A DNA stretch of 64,000 bases, taken from assembly GCA_902826685.1 (NCBI GenBank), contig CADEFT010000001.1, positions 163,777 to 227,776 of the forward strand. The letters run 5' to 3'. The notes beneath the pieces are model-generated. The model was not told the DNA's origin. It made no database searches and saw only the letters and a program-made list of their open reading frames with translations. Both the position numbers and the translations under genes were made by a program. Position 1 is the first letter of the stretch, and every line of letters begins with the position of its first letter. This DNA comes from an uncultured Acidobacteriota bacterium. Its GTDB lineage: Bacteria; Acidobacteriota; Terriglobia; Bryobacterales; Bryobacteraceae. Positions 24,653 to 32,697 of this stretch are shown piece by piece.

Positions 24653-27097
24653 GTGAAACGGCTACTCGTTCTTCTGTTGACCACGACGTTTGCGGCTTTC
24701 GCCCAAACCCCCAAGCCGATCGCCAACGGCTACGACCTTCCCAATGGCTGGCGTATCACTCCGGCCGGTAAGCATGTGGTAACAAACGACTACGTGCTGA
24801 ACCTGGTGCAGGCGCCCGACGGGCGGAATACCATTGCCGTCCATTCCGGATTCAGCCCCCACGGACTGGTGGTGGTAGATACGCGGAACGTCGAGATCAC
24901 CCAGCGTGTCGGCCTCAAGTCCGCCTGGCTCGGCATGGTCTGGGCACCCGATGGCAAGACGCTATACGTCTCCGGCGGCAATGCCCAAAGCCGCCGTGAC
25001 CCCTCGGTGGCGCCGGTCTATGCCTTCCGCTATGAGAATGGGAAGCTTTCGGAGAAGCCGCTGCAGGAGTTCAAGCATCGCCTGCCGCTCGATCAGACCT
25101 ACTGGTCGAGCCTGGCCCACCATCCCACCAAACCCTGGCTTTTCGCCGCCAATCGCGGCACCAAGGCCACGCCCGGCCACATCGTGGTGTTCGACACCCG
25201 CACGGGCAACCGCGTGACTGAGATCCCAACCGAGGTCAATCCCTACGACATCGTGCTCGACAAGACGGGCGACACGCTGTACGTGTCCAATTGGGCGAGC
25301 GAATCGGTGAGCGTCCTTGACACGGCCACCAATCGCGTCAAGGCCATCATCAAGGTCGGCCACAATCCAAACGACATGGTGTTGGCTAAGGACGGCCGGC
25401 TGTATGTGGCCTGTGCCAATGAGAACTCGGTCTACGTGATCGACACCAAGGCGCTGCGGCCGGTGGAAGTGATTCAGACGGCGATGTACCGGATGGCGCC
25501 GCTCGGTTCCACGCCGAACGCGCTGGCGCTCGACCCCGGCGAAAAGATGCTCTTCATCGCCAACGGCGACAACAACAACGTCGCGGTGGTCAACATCGCC
25601 GAACGCGATGCGAGCAACGTTATGGGATTCATACCCACCGCCTGGTATCCATCGGCCCTGGCCGTGAGCGCCGACGGCAAGTCGCTGTTCGTAGGAAGCT
25701 CGAAAGGGCTGGGCGGATATTCGAACATCCGCGGGCCGCACAGTCCGATCACCGATGAGGGGGATGGCAAGGGATCGAGCAAATCGCTGCAGCGCGGCAG
25801 CGTCAGCGTGATACCGCTCACCAACCTGAAGAATGAGATCAAGGCCATGACGCGGCAGGCCATGGCCAACTGTCCCTATAACGACGATATGCTGGCCAAG
25901 GCGCGTCCGCCGGCGGGCGGTCCCTCGATCGTGCCACAGCAGGTTGGCGCCGGATCGCCGATCAAGCACGTCATCTACATCCTTAAGGAGAACCGCACCT
26001 ACGATCAGGTGTTCGGCGACATCGCCAAAGGCAACGGCGATTCGAGATTGACCATCTTCGGCCGCAAAGTCACGCCCAATCAACACAAGCTGGCCGACGA
26101 GTTCGTGCTGCTCGACAATCTTTATTGCGATGGCGAGGTGAGCGTCGACGGCCATTCCTGGTCCAATTCCGCCTATGCCACCGACTTCAACGAGAAGCGC
26201 TGGCCTCCGGCTTACGGCGGCATCAGCGCCGCCACCAGCGGCCCCGCCGATACGCCATCGGCCGGACACATCTGGGACCTTGCGGCCCGCAAGGGATTGA
26301 CCTATCGCAGCTACGGCGAGTATGCCGCGCGCGTCAGCGAAGGAGGCCAGATGGACGCCCGCGCGGGAGTCTTTGGACTGGTGGGTCACGTGAGCCCGCG
26401 CTTCCGCTTGCCCGGTATGCGGGACACCGAGAACGTGGCCGTGTTCCTTGAAGAGCTGGCTGAGTTTGACAGGAACTTCGACAATCCCGATCCGAACAAG
26501 CGCCTGCCGAACTTCAGCGTGATGAGCCTTGGCGAGGATCACACGCAGGGAACCCGCCCCGGAGTGCCCACGCCGGTGGCCGCGGTGGCCAACAACGACT
26601 GGGCGATCGGGCAGTTGGTCGATCGCGTTTCGCACAGCCGCTACTGGCCGGAAACGGCGATCTTCATCATCGAAGACGACGCGCAGGACGGGCCCGATCA
26701 CGTCGATGCGCGCCGCACGGTGGGCCTGGTCGTCAGCCCCTATACCAAGCGCAAGGCGGTCGATTCGACGCTCTACACCACGTCGTCGATGCTGCGCACG
26801 ATGGAACTGCTGCTCGGTCTGCCTCCCATGACGCAGTACGACGCGGCGGCGATGCCGATGTACGCTTCCTTCAATCCCACCGCCGACCTCACGCCGTTCC
26901 GCCATACGCAGCCGGAGGTGGATGTGAATGCCAAGAACACCGAGCTCGCCTGGGGCGCGGGCGCCTCGCTGGCCATGGATTTCTCCGACTACGACCGCAC
27001 GCCGATGTTCGAGCTCAACGAGATCGTCTGGAAGAGCGTGAAAGGCGCCTCGAGCGAAATGCCGCTGCCGGTGCGCCGCTTCCACTTCCGGTATTAG
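24653..27097 (+). CDS. Exported YVTN beta-propeller plus phosphoesterase-family protein
   Basis: A protein of 814 residues from the GTG at 24653, which starts a clear signal peptide (V-K-R-L-L-V-L-L-L, cut near A-F-A-Q). A longer frame from 24497 would bury that signal. Residues of about 30-420 are a seven-bladed YVTN/YncE-type propeller (D-T-L-Y-V-S-N-W, S-V-x-V-L-D-T-A-T-N-R-V). Residues of about 440-810 are a phosphoesterase/phospholipase C-like alkaline phosphatase superfamily domain (I-Y-I-L-K-E-N-R-T-Y-D-Q-V-F-G-D, V-D-G-H-S-W, F-I-I-E-D-D-A-Q-D). It probably hydrolyses a phosphoester outside the cytosol. Similar bifunctional proteins are common in Acidobacteria; substrates are unknown. 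Confidence 0.88.
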   Translation: MKRLLVLLLTTTFAAFAQTPKPIANGYDLPNGWRITPAGKHVVTNDYVLNLVQAPDGRNTIAVHSGFSPHGLVVVDTRNVEITQRVGLKSAWLGMVWAPDGKTLYVSGGNAQSRRDPSVAPVYAFRYENGKLSEKPLQEFKHRLPLDQTYWSSLAHHPTKPWLFAANRGTKATPGHIVVFDTRTGNRVTEIPTEVNPYDIVLDKTGDTLYVSNWASESVSVLDTATNRVKAIIKVGHNPNDMVLAKDGRLYVACANENSVYVIDTKALRPVEVIQTAMYRMAPLGSTPNALALDPGEKMLFIANGDNNNVAVVNIAERDASNVMGFIPTAWYPSALAVSADGKSLFVGSSKGLGGYSNIRGPHSPITDEGDGKGSSKSLQRGSVSVIPLTNLKNEIKAMTRQAMANCPYNDDMLAKARPPAGGPSIVPQQVGAGSPIKHVIYILKENRTYDQVFGDIAKGNGDSRLTIFGRKVTPNQHKLADEFVLLDNLYCDGEVSVDGHSWSNSAYATDFNEKRWPPAYGGISAATSGPADTPSAGHIWDLAARKGLTYRSYGEYAARVSEGGQMDARAGVFGLVGHVSPRFRLPGMRDTENVAVFLEELAEFDRNFDNPDPNKRLPNFSVMSLGEDHTQGTRPGVPTPVAAVANNDWAIGQLVDRVSHSRYWPETAIFIIEDDAQDGPDHVDARRTVGLVVSPYTKRKAVDSTLYTTSSMLRTMELLLGLPPMTQYDAAAMPMYASFNPTADLTPFRHTQPEVDVNAKNTELAWGAGASLAMDFSDYDRTPMFELNEIVWKSVKGASSEMPLPVRRFHFRY

Positions 27098-27100
27098 AAT
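27095..27100 (+). promoter_or_regulatory. Putative -10 element (TAGAAT) overlapping a stop codon, upstream of aroE
   Basis: The TAG stop of the phosphoesterase gene is embedded in TAGAAT, which sits exactly 6 bases before the GTG start of aroE. There is no Shine-Dalgarno sequence between them. Confidence 0.45.
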
Positions 27101-27106
27101 CGAGCC

Positions 27107-27964
27107 GTGGACTACAAGGCGGAACTGGTTGGCTGCTTCGGGCGGCCGGTAGCGGAAAATCCCACCGGCGTGATGCAGGAGGCGGCTTTTGCCGCCGCCG
27201 GATTGAATTGGCGTTATCTCACGATCGAGGTGGGACCGGAGAATCTGCGCGACGCCGTGCAGGGGGTACGGGCCTTCGGCATGCGCGGCATCAATCTCAC
27301 CATTCCGCACAAAGTGGCGGTGATCGAGTATCTGGATGAGCTGAACGAAGCCGCGCGGCTGATCGGCGCCGTCAACACCGTCGTCAACAGGAACGGGTGG
27401 CTGGTGGGCGACAACACCGACGGGAAAGGCTTCCTGCGCGGCGTGCGAACCGACGCAGGCTTCGATCCGCGCGGGAAACGCGCCGTGATGCTGGGCGCCG
27501 GGGGAGCCGCGCGCGCCATCGGCACGGAACTTTTGCTGGCGGGCGCCGCCGATCTGCTGGTGGTAAACCGCTCGGTGGAGCGGGGCGAAACCACCGTCGG
27601 GCATTTGCGCAAAGGCACCGGGGGCCCGTTACGGTTTGAGCGATGGGACGGGACTTTCACCGTTCCGGCGGACACCGATCTGCTGGTGAACGCGACTTCC
27701 ATCGGGCTGTTCCCCAACGTGGAGGCCATGCCCGATGTAAGCCTCGATCGCGCCCCGGCCAAGCTCCTGGTTTGCGATGCGGTGTTCAACCCAGCCGTAA
27801 CCGGACTGTTGAAGCTCGCCCGCTCCAAGGGCATGCCGGTGCTCGACGGGCTTTCGATGCTCGTCTATCAGGGTGTCATCGGATTTGAGTTGTGGACCGG
27901 ACAACGGGCTCCGGAAGCGGTCATGAAGAAGGCCTTGCAGGAGGCGCTGGGCGCGCTACCATGA
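27107..27964 (+). CDS. aroE: Shikimate dehydrogenase
   Basis: An enzyme of 285 residues that reduces 3-dehydroshikimate to shikimate with NADPH in aromatic amino acid synthesis. Visible family motifs are N-L-T-I-P-H-K with catalytic Lys69, G-A-V-N-T-V, the D-N-T-D-G segment with catalytic Asp105, and the glycine-rich M-L-G-A-G-G-A-A-R-A nucleotide loop at about 127-136. The N-terminus lacks the canonical G-x-P-I-x-H-S-x-S-P and reads G-R-P-V-A-E-N-P-T-G instead, so the two substrate-binding serines are not evident. A quinate/shikimate-type variant with altered specificity is therefore possible. It is closely followed by the lolA-like gene. Confidence 0.85.
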   Translation: MDYKAELVGCFGRPVAENPTGVMQEAAFAAAGLNWRYLTIEVGPENLRDAVQGVRAFGMRGINLTIPHKVAVIEYLDELNEAARLIGAVNTVVNRNGWLVGDNTDGKGFLRGVRTDAGFDPRGKRAVMLGAGGAARAIGTELLLAGAADLLVVNRSVERGETTVGHLRKGTGGPLRFERWDGTFTVPADTDLLVNATSIGLFPNVEAMPDVSLDRAPAKLLVCDAVFNPAVTGLLKLARSKGMPVLDGLSMLVYQGVIGFELWTGQRAPEAVMKKALQEALGALP

Positions 27965-27971
27965 AGACGAT

Positions 27972-28622
27972 ATGCCCGTTTCACGCAGACTGTTTCTGGC
28001 AACAGGCGCGGCGTTCACGGCGTCGGGCGCCGGGTTCAATCTGCGCGAAGCGCTTGACAAGGTAGAGAGCCGGTATAACGGTGTGCGCACGATGCAGCTC
28101 GATTTCGAGCAAACCTTGCGCTACAACATGCAGCCCAAGGCGAGCCGGTCCGAGTCCGGCACGTTATATCTGCGCCGCCCGGGGAAGATGCGCTGGGACT
28201 ATTCGTCGCCCGCGCGCAAGCTGTTTCTCACCGACGGCAAGGATGCCTATTTCTACAGCCCGGCCATGAACCGCGTGGAGAAGACGAAGCTGAAAGAGTC
28301 CGACGACATGCGGGCTCCGCTGGCGTTCCTGATCGGGCGGCTGGATTTCGACCGCGATTTTCGCGAGTTCCGCTCGAGTGAAGAGAGCGGCAAGCGGTGG
28401 ATCACGGCGTTACCCAAGTCCTCCAAGGCTCCCTATCGCGAGGTGCGGTTTCAGTTGGGGGCGGATTTCCGCATTGCCGAATTGCGCGTGATGGGACAGG
28501 ATGAATCGGTGATGGCCTACGCGTTCCGCAATGAGCGGATGAATCCGGAAGTGGCCGACTCTCTGTTTCGATTCACGCCGCCCGCGGGAGTCGAAATCGT
28601 GGATCTGACACGGGAACAATAG
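27972..28622 (+). CDS. lolA: LolA-like outer-membrane lipoprotein carrier protein
   Basis: A protein of 216 residues with a twin-arginine-like or Sec signal (S-R-R-L-F-L-A-T-G). It has the LolA fold pattern: L-D-F-E-Q-T-L near residue 43, then G-T-L-Y-L-R-R-P-G-K-M-R-W-D-Y near 63-77 and D-G-K-D-A-Y-F-Y-S-P. LolA ferries lipoproteins across the periplasm from the inner membrane to the outer-membrane receptor. It starts 8 bases after aroE and is probably cotranscribed. The other Lol genes are not in the window. Confidence 0.85.
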   Translation: MPVSRRLFLATGAAFTASGAGFNLREALDKVESRYNGVRTMQLDFEQTLRYNMQPKASRSESGTLYLRRPGKMRWDYSSPARKLFLTDGKDAYFYSPAMNRVEKTKLKESDDMRAPLAFLIGRLDFDRDFREFRSSEESGKRWITALPKSSKAPYREVRFQLGADFRIAELRVMGQDESVMAYAFRNERMNPEVADSLFRFTPPAGVEIVDLTREQ

Positions 28623-28623
28623 T

Positions 28624-28665
28624 CAAAAGAAAAAAACCGGCCATCCACAAGTGGGGTGGCCGGTT
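28624..28665 (-). terminator. Intrinsic terminator of the first PEP-CTERM gene
   Basis: On the minus strand a strong hairpin (arms about 28635-28648 and 28651-28665, stem core AACCGGCCA / TGGCCGGTT) is followed by a U-rich run (TTTTTTCTTTT). It lies 30 bases beyond the stop codon at 28695. The same hairpin could also slow transcription arriving from lolA on the plus strand. Confidence 0.8.
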
Positions 28666-28694
28666 GTTCGAACGAGACGGAGGAAACGGTATTT

Positions 28695-29324
28695 TTACTT
28701 CCGTCTGGACAGACCGAGAAGAGCCAGGCCCGCGCCCATCAGCAACATCGTGGCCGGTTCCGGCACCGTGCTGTCGGTGAGGGCGATATCGTCGAGGATC
28801 AGGCTGACATTGTCGGCTCCAACGCCCTGAAAGCTGAGGGTCGAGGTGCCGGTGGAAGTGGCGACGAAGTTGAGGGAGTGCTGGGTGAACACGTTGTCAC
28901 CCTGGGCCTTGTTGATGGTCGTGGTCGAGGTTCCGAGATTGACAATCATCGAGTCGGGGCCAAGAAAATTCCTCTGGCTTCCCGAATTCCACCAAGTAAG
29001 GGTATAGGTCACGCCGATGATGGTCGAGAACGAGCGGCTCAAAGTGCCCGCGCTCGCCGATCCGGTGCCGTCCATGTCGATGCAGCGCGTTCCGCTGTGG
29101 CAGGTGAGACCGCCACTCAACCCTGGGCCTACCAGGTCCACGGTGGGAGTGATCGACCAGACGCCGCCGTCGGAGGCGTTGTTCAAACTGGTCTGGTTGT
29201 TGCCGTCCGCGTTGGGATTGCCGACGTTCCCTTCGAACGTTTCGATAAAAGCTGCATTCGCTAGGCCTAGCGAGAGTACGCCAACCACCGCAAAACGGAG
29301 TGCTTGACGCAGGTGAACTGTCAT
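28695..29324 (-). CDS. PEP-CTERM sorting domain protein (copy 1)
   Basis: A secreted protein of 209 residues. The start at 29324 is preceded by GGAGG and gives a normal signal peptide (about 1-25, ending L-A-N-A). The body is a beta-sandwich domain with the motif L-T-C-H-S-G-T-x-C-x-D-x-D-G-T-G-S, and S-Q-R-N-F-L-G-P-D-S further on. The C-terminus is a classic PEP-CTERM tail: V-P-E-P-A-T, a hydrophobic helix and S-R-R-K. Such proteins are cut and anchored or released by an exosortase and are often linked to exopolysaccharide or biofilm. It is a paralogue of the next gene upstream on the same strand. Confidence 0.9.
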   Translation of the reverse strand: MTVHLRQALRFAVVGVLSLGLANAAFIETFEGNVGNPNADGNNQTSLNNASDGGVWSITPTVDLVGPGLSGGLTCHSGTRCIDMDGTGSASAGTLSRSFSTIIGVTYTLTWWNSGSQRNFLGPDSMIVNLGTSTTTINKAQGDNVFTQHSLNFVATSTGTSTLSFQGVGADNVSLILDDIALTDSTVPEPATMLLMGAGLALLGLSRRK

Positions 29325-29442
29325 TTTTTGGTAAGACCTCCGTTCCCCACACAGGCGGGGAACTTCACTACCGGGCACTAGCTTCGCCCGCGAAAACCGG
29401 CGCCTTCTCAGTCGAGGAATGCGCCGTTTTTAGGGGGCGGAA

Positions 29443-29477
29443 CGAAAAACCGGTCACTCCGACATGGGAGTGACCGG
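29443..29477 (-). terminator. Intrinsic terminator of the second PEP-CTERM gene
   Basis: An 11-base perfect stem (arms 29450-29460 and 29467-29477, CCGGTCACTCC with its complement) with a short loop is followed on the minus strand by TTTTT. It ends transcription 25 bases after the stop at 29502, so each PEP-CTERM gene is its own transcription unit. Confidence 0.8.
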
Positions 29478-29501
29478 CCGTATTCGATCAGACGAATGAA
29501 G

Positions 29502-30125
29502 TTACTTCCGGCGACGCAGTCCGACCATGGCCAGACCCAAGCCGATGAGCGCCATCGTGGCGGGCTCGGGAACGGTGTTGTCGGCAACCGTCACGTCGTC
29601 GATCAGGATACCAACGTTGTCCGGACCGGAAGTGTTCATGAAGCTCACCGTCGCGGTGCCATTGCTGGCCGCTACGAAGCTCAGAGCCGAATTGCTGGTC
29701 CAGGTGCTTGCACCCTGCGCCGCGTTGAGGGTGATAGGCGCGGCCGTGCCGAAGCTCACCTGAATGCTGTCCGGGCCCAGGAAGTTGCGCTGGCTGCCCG
29801 ACCACCAGAAGCTGAGGAAGTAGGTAACGCCGCTGGTCACGGCGAAGGACCGCGACAACACAGCGCCTGCCGTGCTACCGGTTCCGTCCGTGTCCACGCA
29901 CTTGGTGCCGCTGTGGCAGGTGAGGCTGCCCACAGCCGTTCCAACCACGTCCATGTTGGCTCCGCCTGGCGAAAGCGTCCAGTTGACGATCGTGCCACCC
30001 GGGGGCGGCGCGCCGCCGGCGGCAGCTTCAAAATCGTCGGTGAAAATTGTTACAGCGCCCGCAGTGGCCATCGAAAGCACACTGAGGATGCCGATTTGCA
30101 GCATTAGCCTGAGTTGAGATTTCAT
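29502..30125 (-). CDS. PEP-CTERM sorting domain protein (copy 2)
   Basis: A secreted protein of 207 residues and a clear paralogue of the neighbouring copy. It shares L-T-C-H-S-G-T-K-C-V-D-T-D-G-T-G-S and S-Q-R-N-F-L-G-P-D-S, and has a PEP-CTERM tail (V-P-E-P-A-T, hydrophobic helix, L-R-R-R-K). The start at 30125 follows a GGAGG site and begins the signal peptide M-K-S-Q-L-R-L-M-L-Q. Both copies keep the two cysteines around the H-S-G-T motif, which may form a small disulfide loop. Inference: exosortase substrates arising from tandem duplication. No exosortase gene is in the window. Confidence 0.9.
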   Translation of the reverse strand: MKSQLRLMLQIGILSVLSMATAGAVTIFTDDFEAAAGGAPPPGGTIVNWTLSPGGANMDVVGTAVGSLTCHSGTKCVDTDGTGSTAGAVLSRSFAVTSGVTYFLSFWWSGSQRNFLGPDSIQVSFGTAAPITLNAAQGASTWTSNSALSFVAASNGTATVSFMNTSGPDNVGILIDDVTVADNTVPEPATMALIGLGLAMVGLRRRK

Positions 30126-30516
30126 CTTTGTTCGTTTACCTCCGTTTTTCTCTTGCGAGAAGTCCGTTGCCCGACCCCGCCCACCGTCCGTACCTAGGTA
30201 GACACAACCGTACATCTCGGCCGGTACATTTCATGCTAAGCGAAAATATCCCCGAATACCAGTGGGATGCCGAATTTAAATGGGCCGAAAGATTGTTTTT
30301 TTGACCGGAACGTGCTGCCCCAAAAGTACTGCCGCTTACAATCTTAACAGGATCGTATTGTTACTTTCAACTTGCTGATATAAAAGGCCATCGCGCTCTT
30401 TTTAGATTCGCGCCGAAGTCCGTATTTGTAATTTGAAATACTATTTTCTCTGCCCCTTAACGGGCTAGGCTTACCCACGGAATGGGGGGTCGCTATATGA
30501 CCCGATCCACACATAG
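30126..30516. other. AT-richer intergenic stretch upstream of the PEP-CTERM genes
   Basis: These 391 bases hold no convincing gene. They are noticeably AT-richer than the coding DNA, with a T-run near 30296-30302 and small palindromes (for example GGGTC/GACCC at 30487-30503, just beyond the esterase stop codon). The promoter of the second PEP-CTERM gene must lie here on the minus strand, but no convincing -35/-10 pair or sigma-54 site was found. Confidence 0.4.
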
Positions 30517-31773
30517 TCATTGCGGCTTACCCCAACTTTTGTCGGCGAAGTTGAGGAATTGTTCCCAGTCGTAATCGGTCACATCGTGCTTCCCCTCACG
30601 AATGTGATATCCGACCCGTCCCATGGCCGGCTCATGGATCCGCGGCATTTGGGAAACCGGCAGGCCCTCTACTCCCAGCAGCCGGTAGACGGGGTCGGCG
30701 GCCTGCGCCGAGAGAAACTCGCCACGAGGGTCGGCCCAAAGATCCTCCTGAGCGCTTGCGACATAAACGGGACGCGGCGCGGCCAGCGCCAGCAGCATGT
30801 GCTGATCGACGGGCAACTGTTCGGGGCGCCCGTTGTAGTTTTGGAAGCTCGCGGCGAACCAGTGGGGAAACGCGGTATTGATGCGGGCCGTCGTTTCGCC
30901 GAAATTCCGTCTCGCCAGCGCCGCGCCGCCTTCGCCCGAGTTGTTGGAAATCACCAGGGCGAATCTTGTGTCCTGGGCGCCGGCCCAAAGGGCGGCCTTG
31001 CCGAGCCGGGAATGCCCGATCACGGCGACATGTTTGGCGTCGATGGCGCGCTCCTTCTCGAGGTAATCGAGCGCCCTCGAAAGTCCGTAGGCCCAGGCGC
31101 CAATGGCGTTCCAGCTATCGGACTCGCGCGCCACACCGCCGGAAACCGCGGGGATGATCGAATCCGGAAGGCCGTCCTTATGATCGGGGAACAGATCTCC
31201 GTAATAGACGGTCGCCAGGGCATATCCGCGCCGCAGAATGGTTTCCACCGGCCAGCGGCTCGACTCCGAGCCCCGCGACGCCTCGGTCGCCCGATGCTCC
31301 ACCACGCCTTTGCCTGGCCGCATCCAGTTCCCGCTCAGAACGATCCCCGGATCGGTGTGCACGGCGTGGTTGCCGTTGAAATTCAATCCCAAAAACGCGG
31401 GCACCGGCTTTGACGACTCTCTCGGCAGATAGAGAAGAAGGTGCATGGCGGGCGCCTTGCGGCCCGCCGTCCAGATGGTGACCTGCTTGCGCCGGGCAAG
31501 CCCGCCGAGAGCCTCCTGACTGGAGGTCACTTCATACTCGATGCGCCGCGCCGCGGGAGTCCGTCCGTAGACGTGCTTCTCAAAAAGAGCCAGAATTTCC
31601 GGCCGGCGGCGCTTCCGCCACTGGTCCGCCGTTTTGACCGGACTCCCATCGGCGAACTGCAGCAGGCCGGGCAGATCCTCTCCGCCGGCTTTCGCCTCAT
31701 CGTAGTTGGCTCCAGAGGGGTTCTGGCCGGCAAGCGCCAGGACGAAGACAAATGCGATCGCGTAACGGATCAT
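30517..31773 (-). CDS. CE15-type glucuronoyl esterase
   Basis: An exported protein of 418 residues with a signal peptide at about 1-16. It is an alpha/beta hydrolase with the CE15 nucleophile motif G-H-S-R-L-G-K (Ser255), an acid residue in N-N-S-G-E-G-G (Glu281) and the catalytic histidine in [11 protein letters not shown] (His396). This arrangement matches bacterial 4-O-methyl-glucuronoyl methylesterases, including the structurally studied Solibacter enzyme. They cleave ester links between lignin and glucuronoxylan. No xylanase is adjacent. The gene is divergent from the ABC transporter operon. Confidence 0.88.
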   Translation of the reverse strand: MIRYAIAFVFVLALAGQNPSGANYDEAKAGGEDLPGLLQFADGSPVKTADQWRKRRRPEILALFEKHVYGRTPAARRIEYEVTSSQEALGGLARRKQVTIWTAGRKAPAMHLLLYLPRESSKPVPAFLGLNFNGNHAVHTDPGIVLSGNWMRPGKGVVEHRATEASRGSESSRWPVETILRRGYALATVYYGDLFPDHKDGLPDSIIPAVSGGVARESDSWNAIGAWAYGLSRALDYLEKERAIDAKHVAVIGHSRLGKAALWAGAQDTRFALVISNNSGEGGAALARRNFGETTARINTAFPHWFAASFQNYNGRPEQLPVDQHMLLALAAPRPVYVASAQEDLWADPRGEFLSAQAADPVYRLLGVEGLPVSQMPRIHEPAMGRVGYHIREGKHDVTDYDWEQFLNFADKSWGKPQ

Positions 31774-31857
31774 CGTTCAAGTCTAAGTCAGGTTTTGGCC
31801 GTGCGGCGATCCGCTAATGAAGGACGGCGATCTGGCCGATCCGGAATCAGGAGGGGC

Positions 31858-32697
31858 ATGCTCAAATTCATCCGGCGCATCGCCATCACCGTAATCGTCT
31901 GCGCGCTTCTGTGCGGCGCGCTGATTCGCCTGGCGCCGGGTTATGACTCCGATGAGCGAACCCTCGATTCGAGCTTGTCGGCCGAATCGATCGCCGCCAT
32001 CCGCGCCGGGCACCAGCAAAGCATCGCCGAATTTTACGGCGCGCTTTTGAAGGGATATCTGCAGGGCGATCTCGGCGTCTCGCGGCAGTTGAATCAGCCG
32101 GTGCGCGCGCTGATCGCCGAACGGCTGCGGCCGACCCTCTCCATCGCCACGGCGGGGCTCGCCCTGGCGTGGATCGCCGCGATCGCCACCGCCGCCATGG
32201 CCGGTCTGTGGCCTAAGCTGGGAGGGCCGTTGCGCGGCCTGCTGACGGGGCTGTTCGTTTCGCTGCCAGTGGCGCTGGTGGCGCTTCTACTGCTGATCGC
32301 CGGAGGCGGCAGCCAGACGGCGGCGGCCCTGGTGGTGGCCTCGGCCGTCTTCCCGCGCCTGTCGCAATATCTGGCTCACATGCTCGAAGCCGCCGGGCGG
32401 CTGCCGCACATTCTCACCGCGCACGCCCGCGGTCTCGCTCCCTGGCGGGTCTTTCTCGGCCATGTAGTGCCCTGCTGCAGGGCGGAGATCCTCGCCTTGG
32501 GCGGCGTCTCGCTCAGCTTCGCCCTTGGCGCCACCATCCCGGCCGAAGTCGTGCTGGATGTGGCGGGCGTCGGGCAGCTTGCCTGGCAGGCTGCCTTGGG
32601 ACGCGATCTGCCACTGCTGGTAAACGTCACCATGCTCATCACGCTGCTGGTGGTCACCGCCAACGGGCTATCGGAGTGGGCGGCGGAGCGGTCATGA
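31858..32697 (+). CDS. Peptide-type ABC transporter permease (DppB-like)
   Basis: A membrane protein of 279 residues with about six helices. The BPD_transp_1 region carries the EAA-type loop A-H-A-R-G-L-A-P-W-R-V-F-L-G-H-V-V-P near the C-terminal third. The N-terminal half is shorter than in classic DppB. The ATG at 31858 has a strong AGGAGG site just upstream, which settles the start. It is the first gene of a four-gene unit joined by 4-base overlaps: permease, permease, binding protein, ATPase. Confidence 0.85.
   Translation: MLKFIRRIAITVIVCALLCGALIRLAPGYDSDERTLDSSLSAESIAAIRAGHQQSIAEFYGALLKGYLQGDLGVSRQLNQPVRALIAERLRPTLSIATAGLALAWIAAIATAAMAGLWPKLGGPLRGLLTGLFVSLPVALVALLLLIAGGGSQTAAALVVASAVFPRLSQYLAHMLEAAGRLPHILTAHARGLAPWRVFLGHVVPCCRAEILALGGVSLSFALGATIPAEVVLDVAGVGQLAWQAALGRDLPLLVNVTMLITLLVVTANGLSEWAAERS

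Noticed and set aside
24962..27604. Open frame of 880 codons opposite the YVTN-phosphoesterase and aroE genes
   Set aside because: It spans two well-supported genes and their boundary, is rich in His, Arg and Gly, and has no recognisable domain.
30126..30516. Possible small RNA or sigma-54 promoter in the AT-rich gap
   Set aside because: Only weak palindromes and no complete promoter or terminator pair were found, so no specific claim is made.
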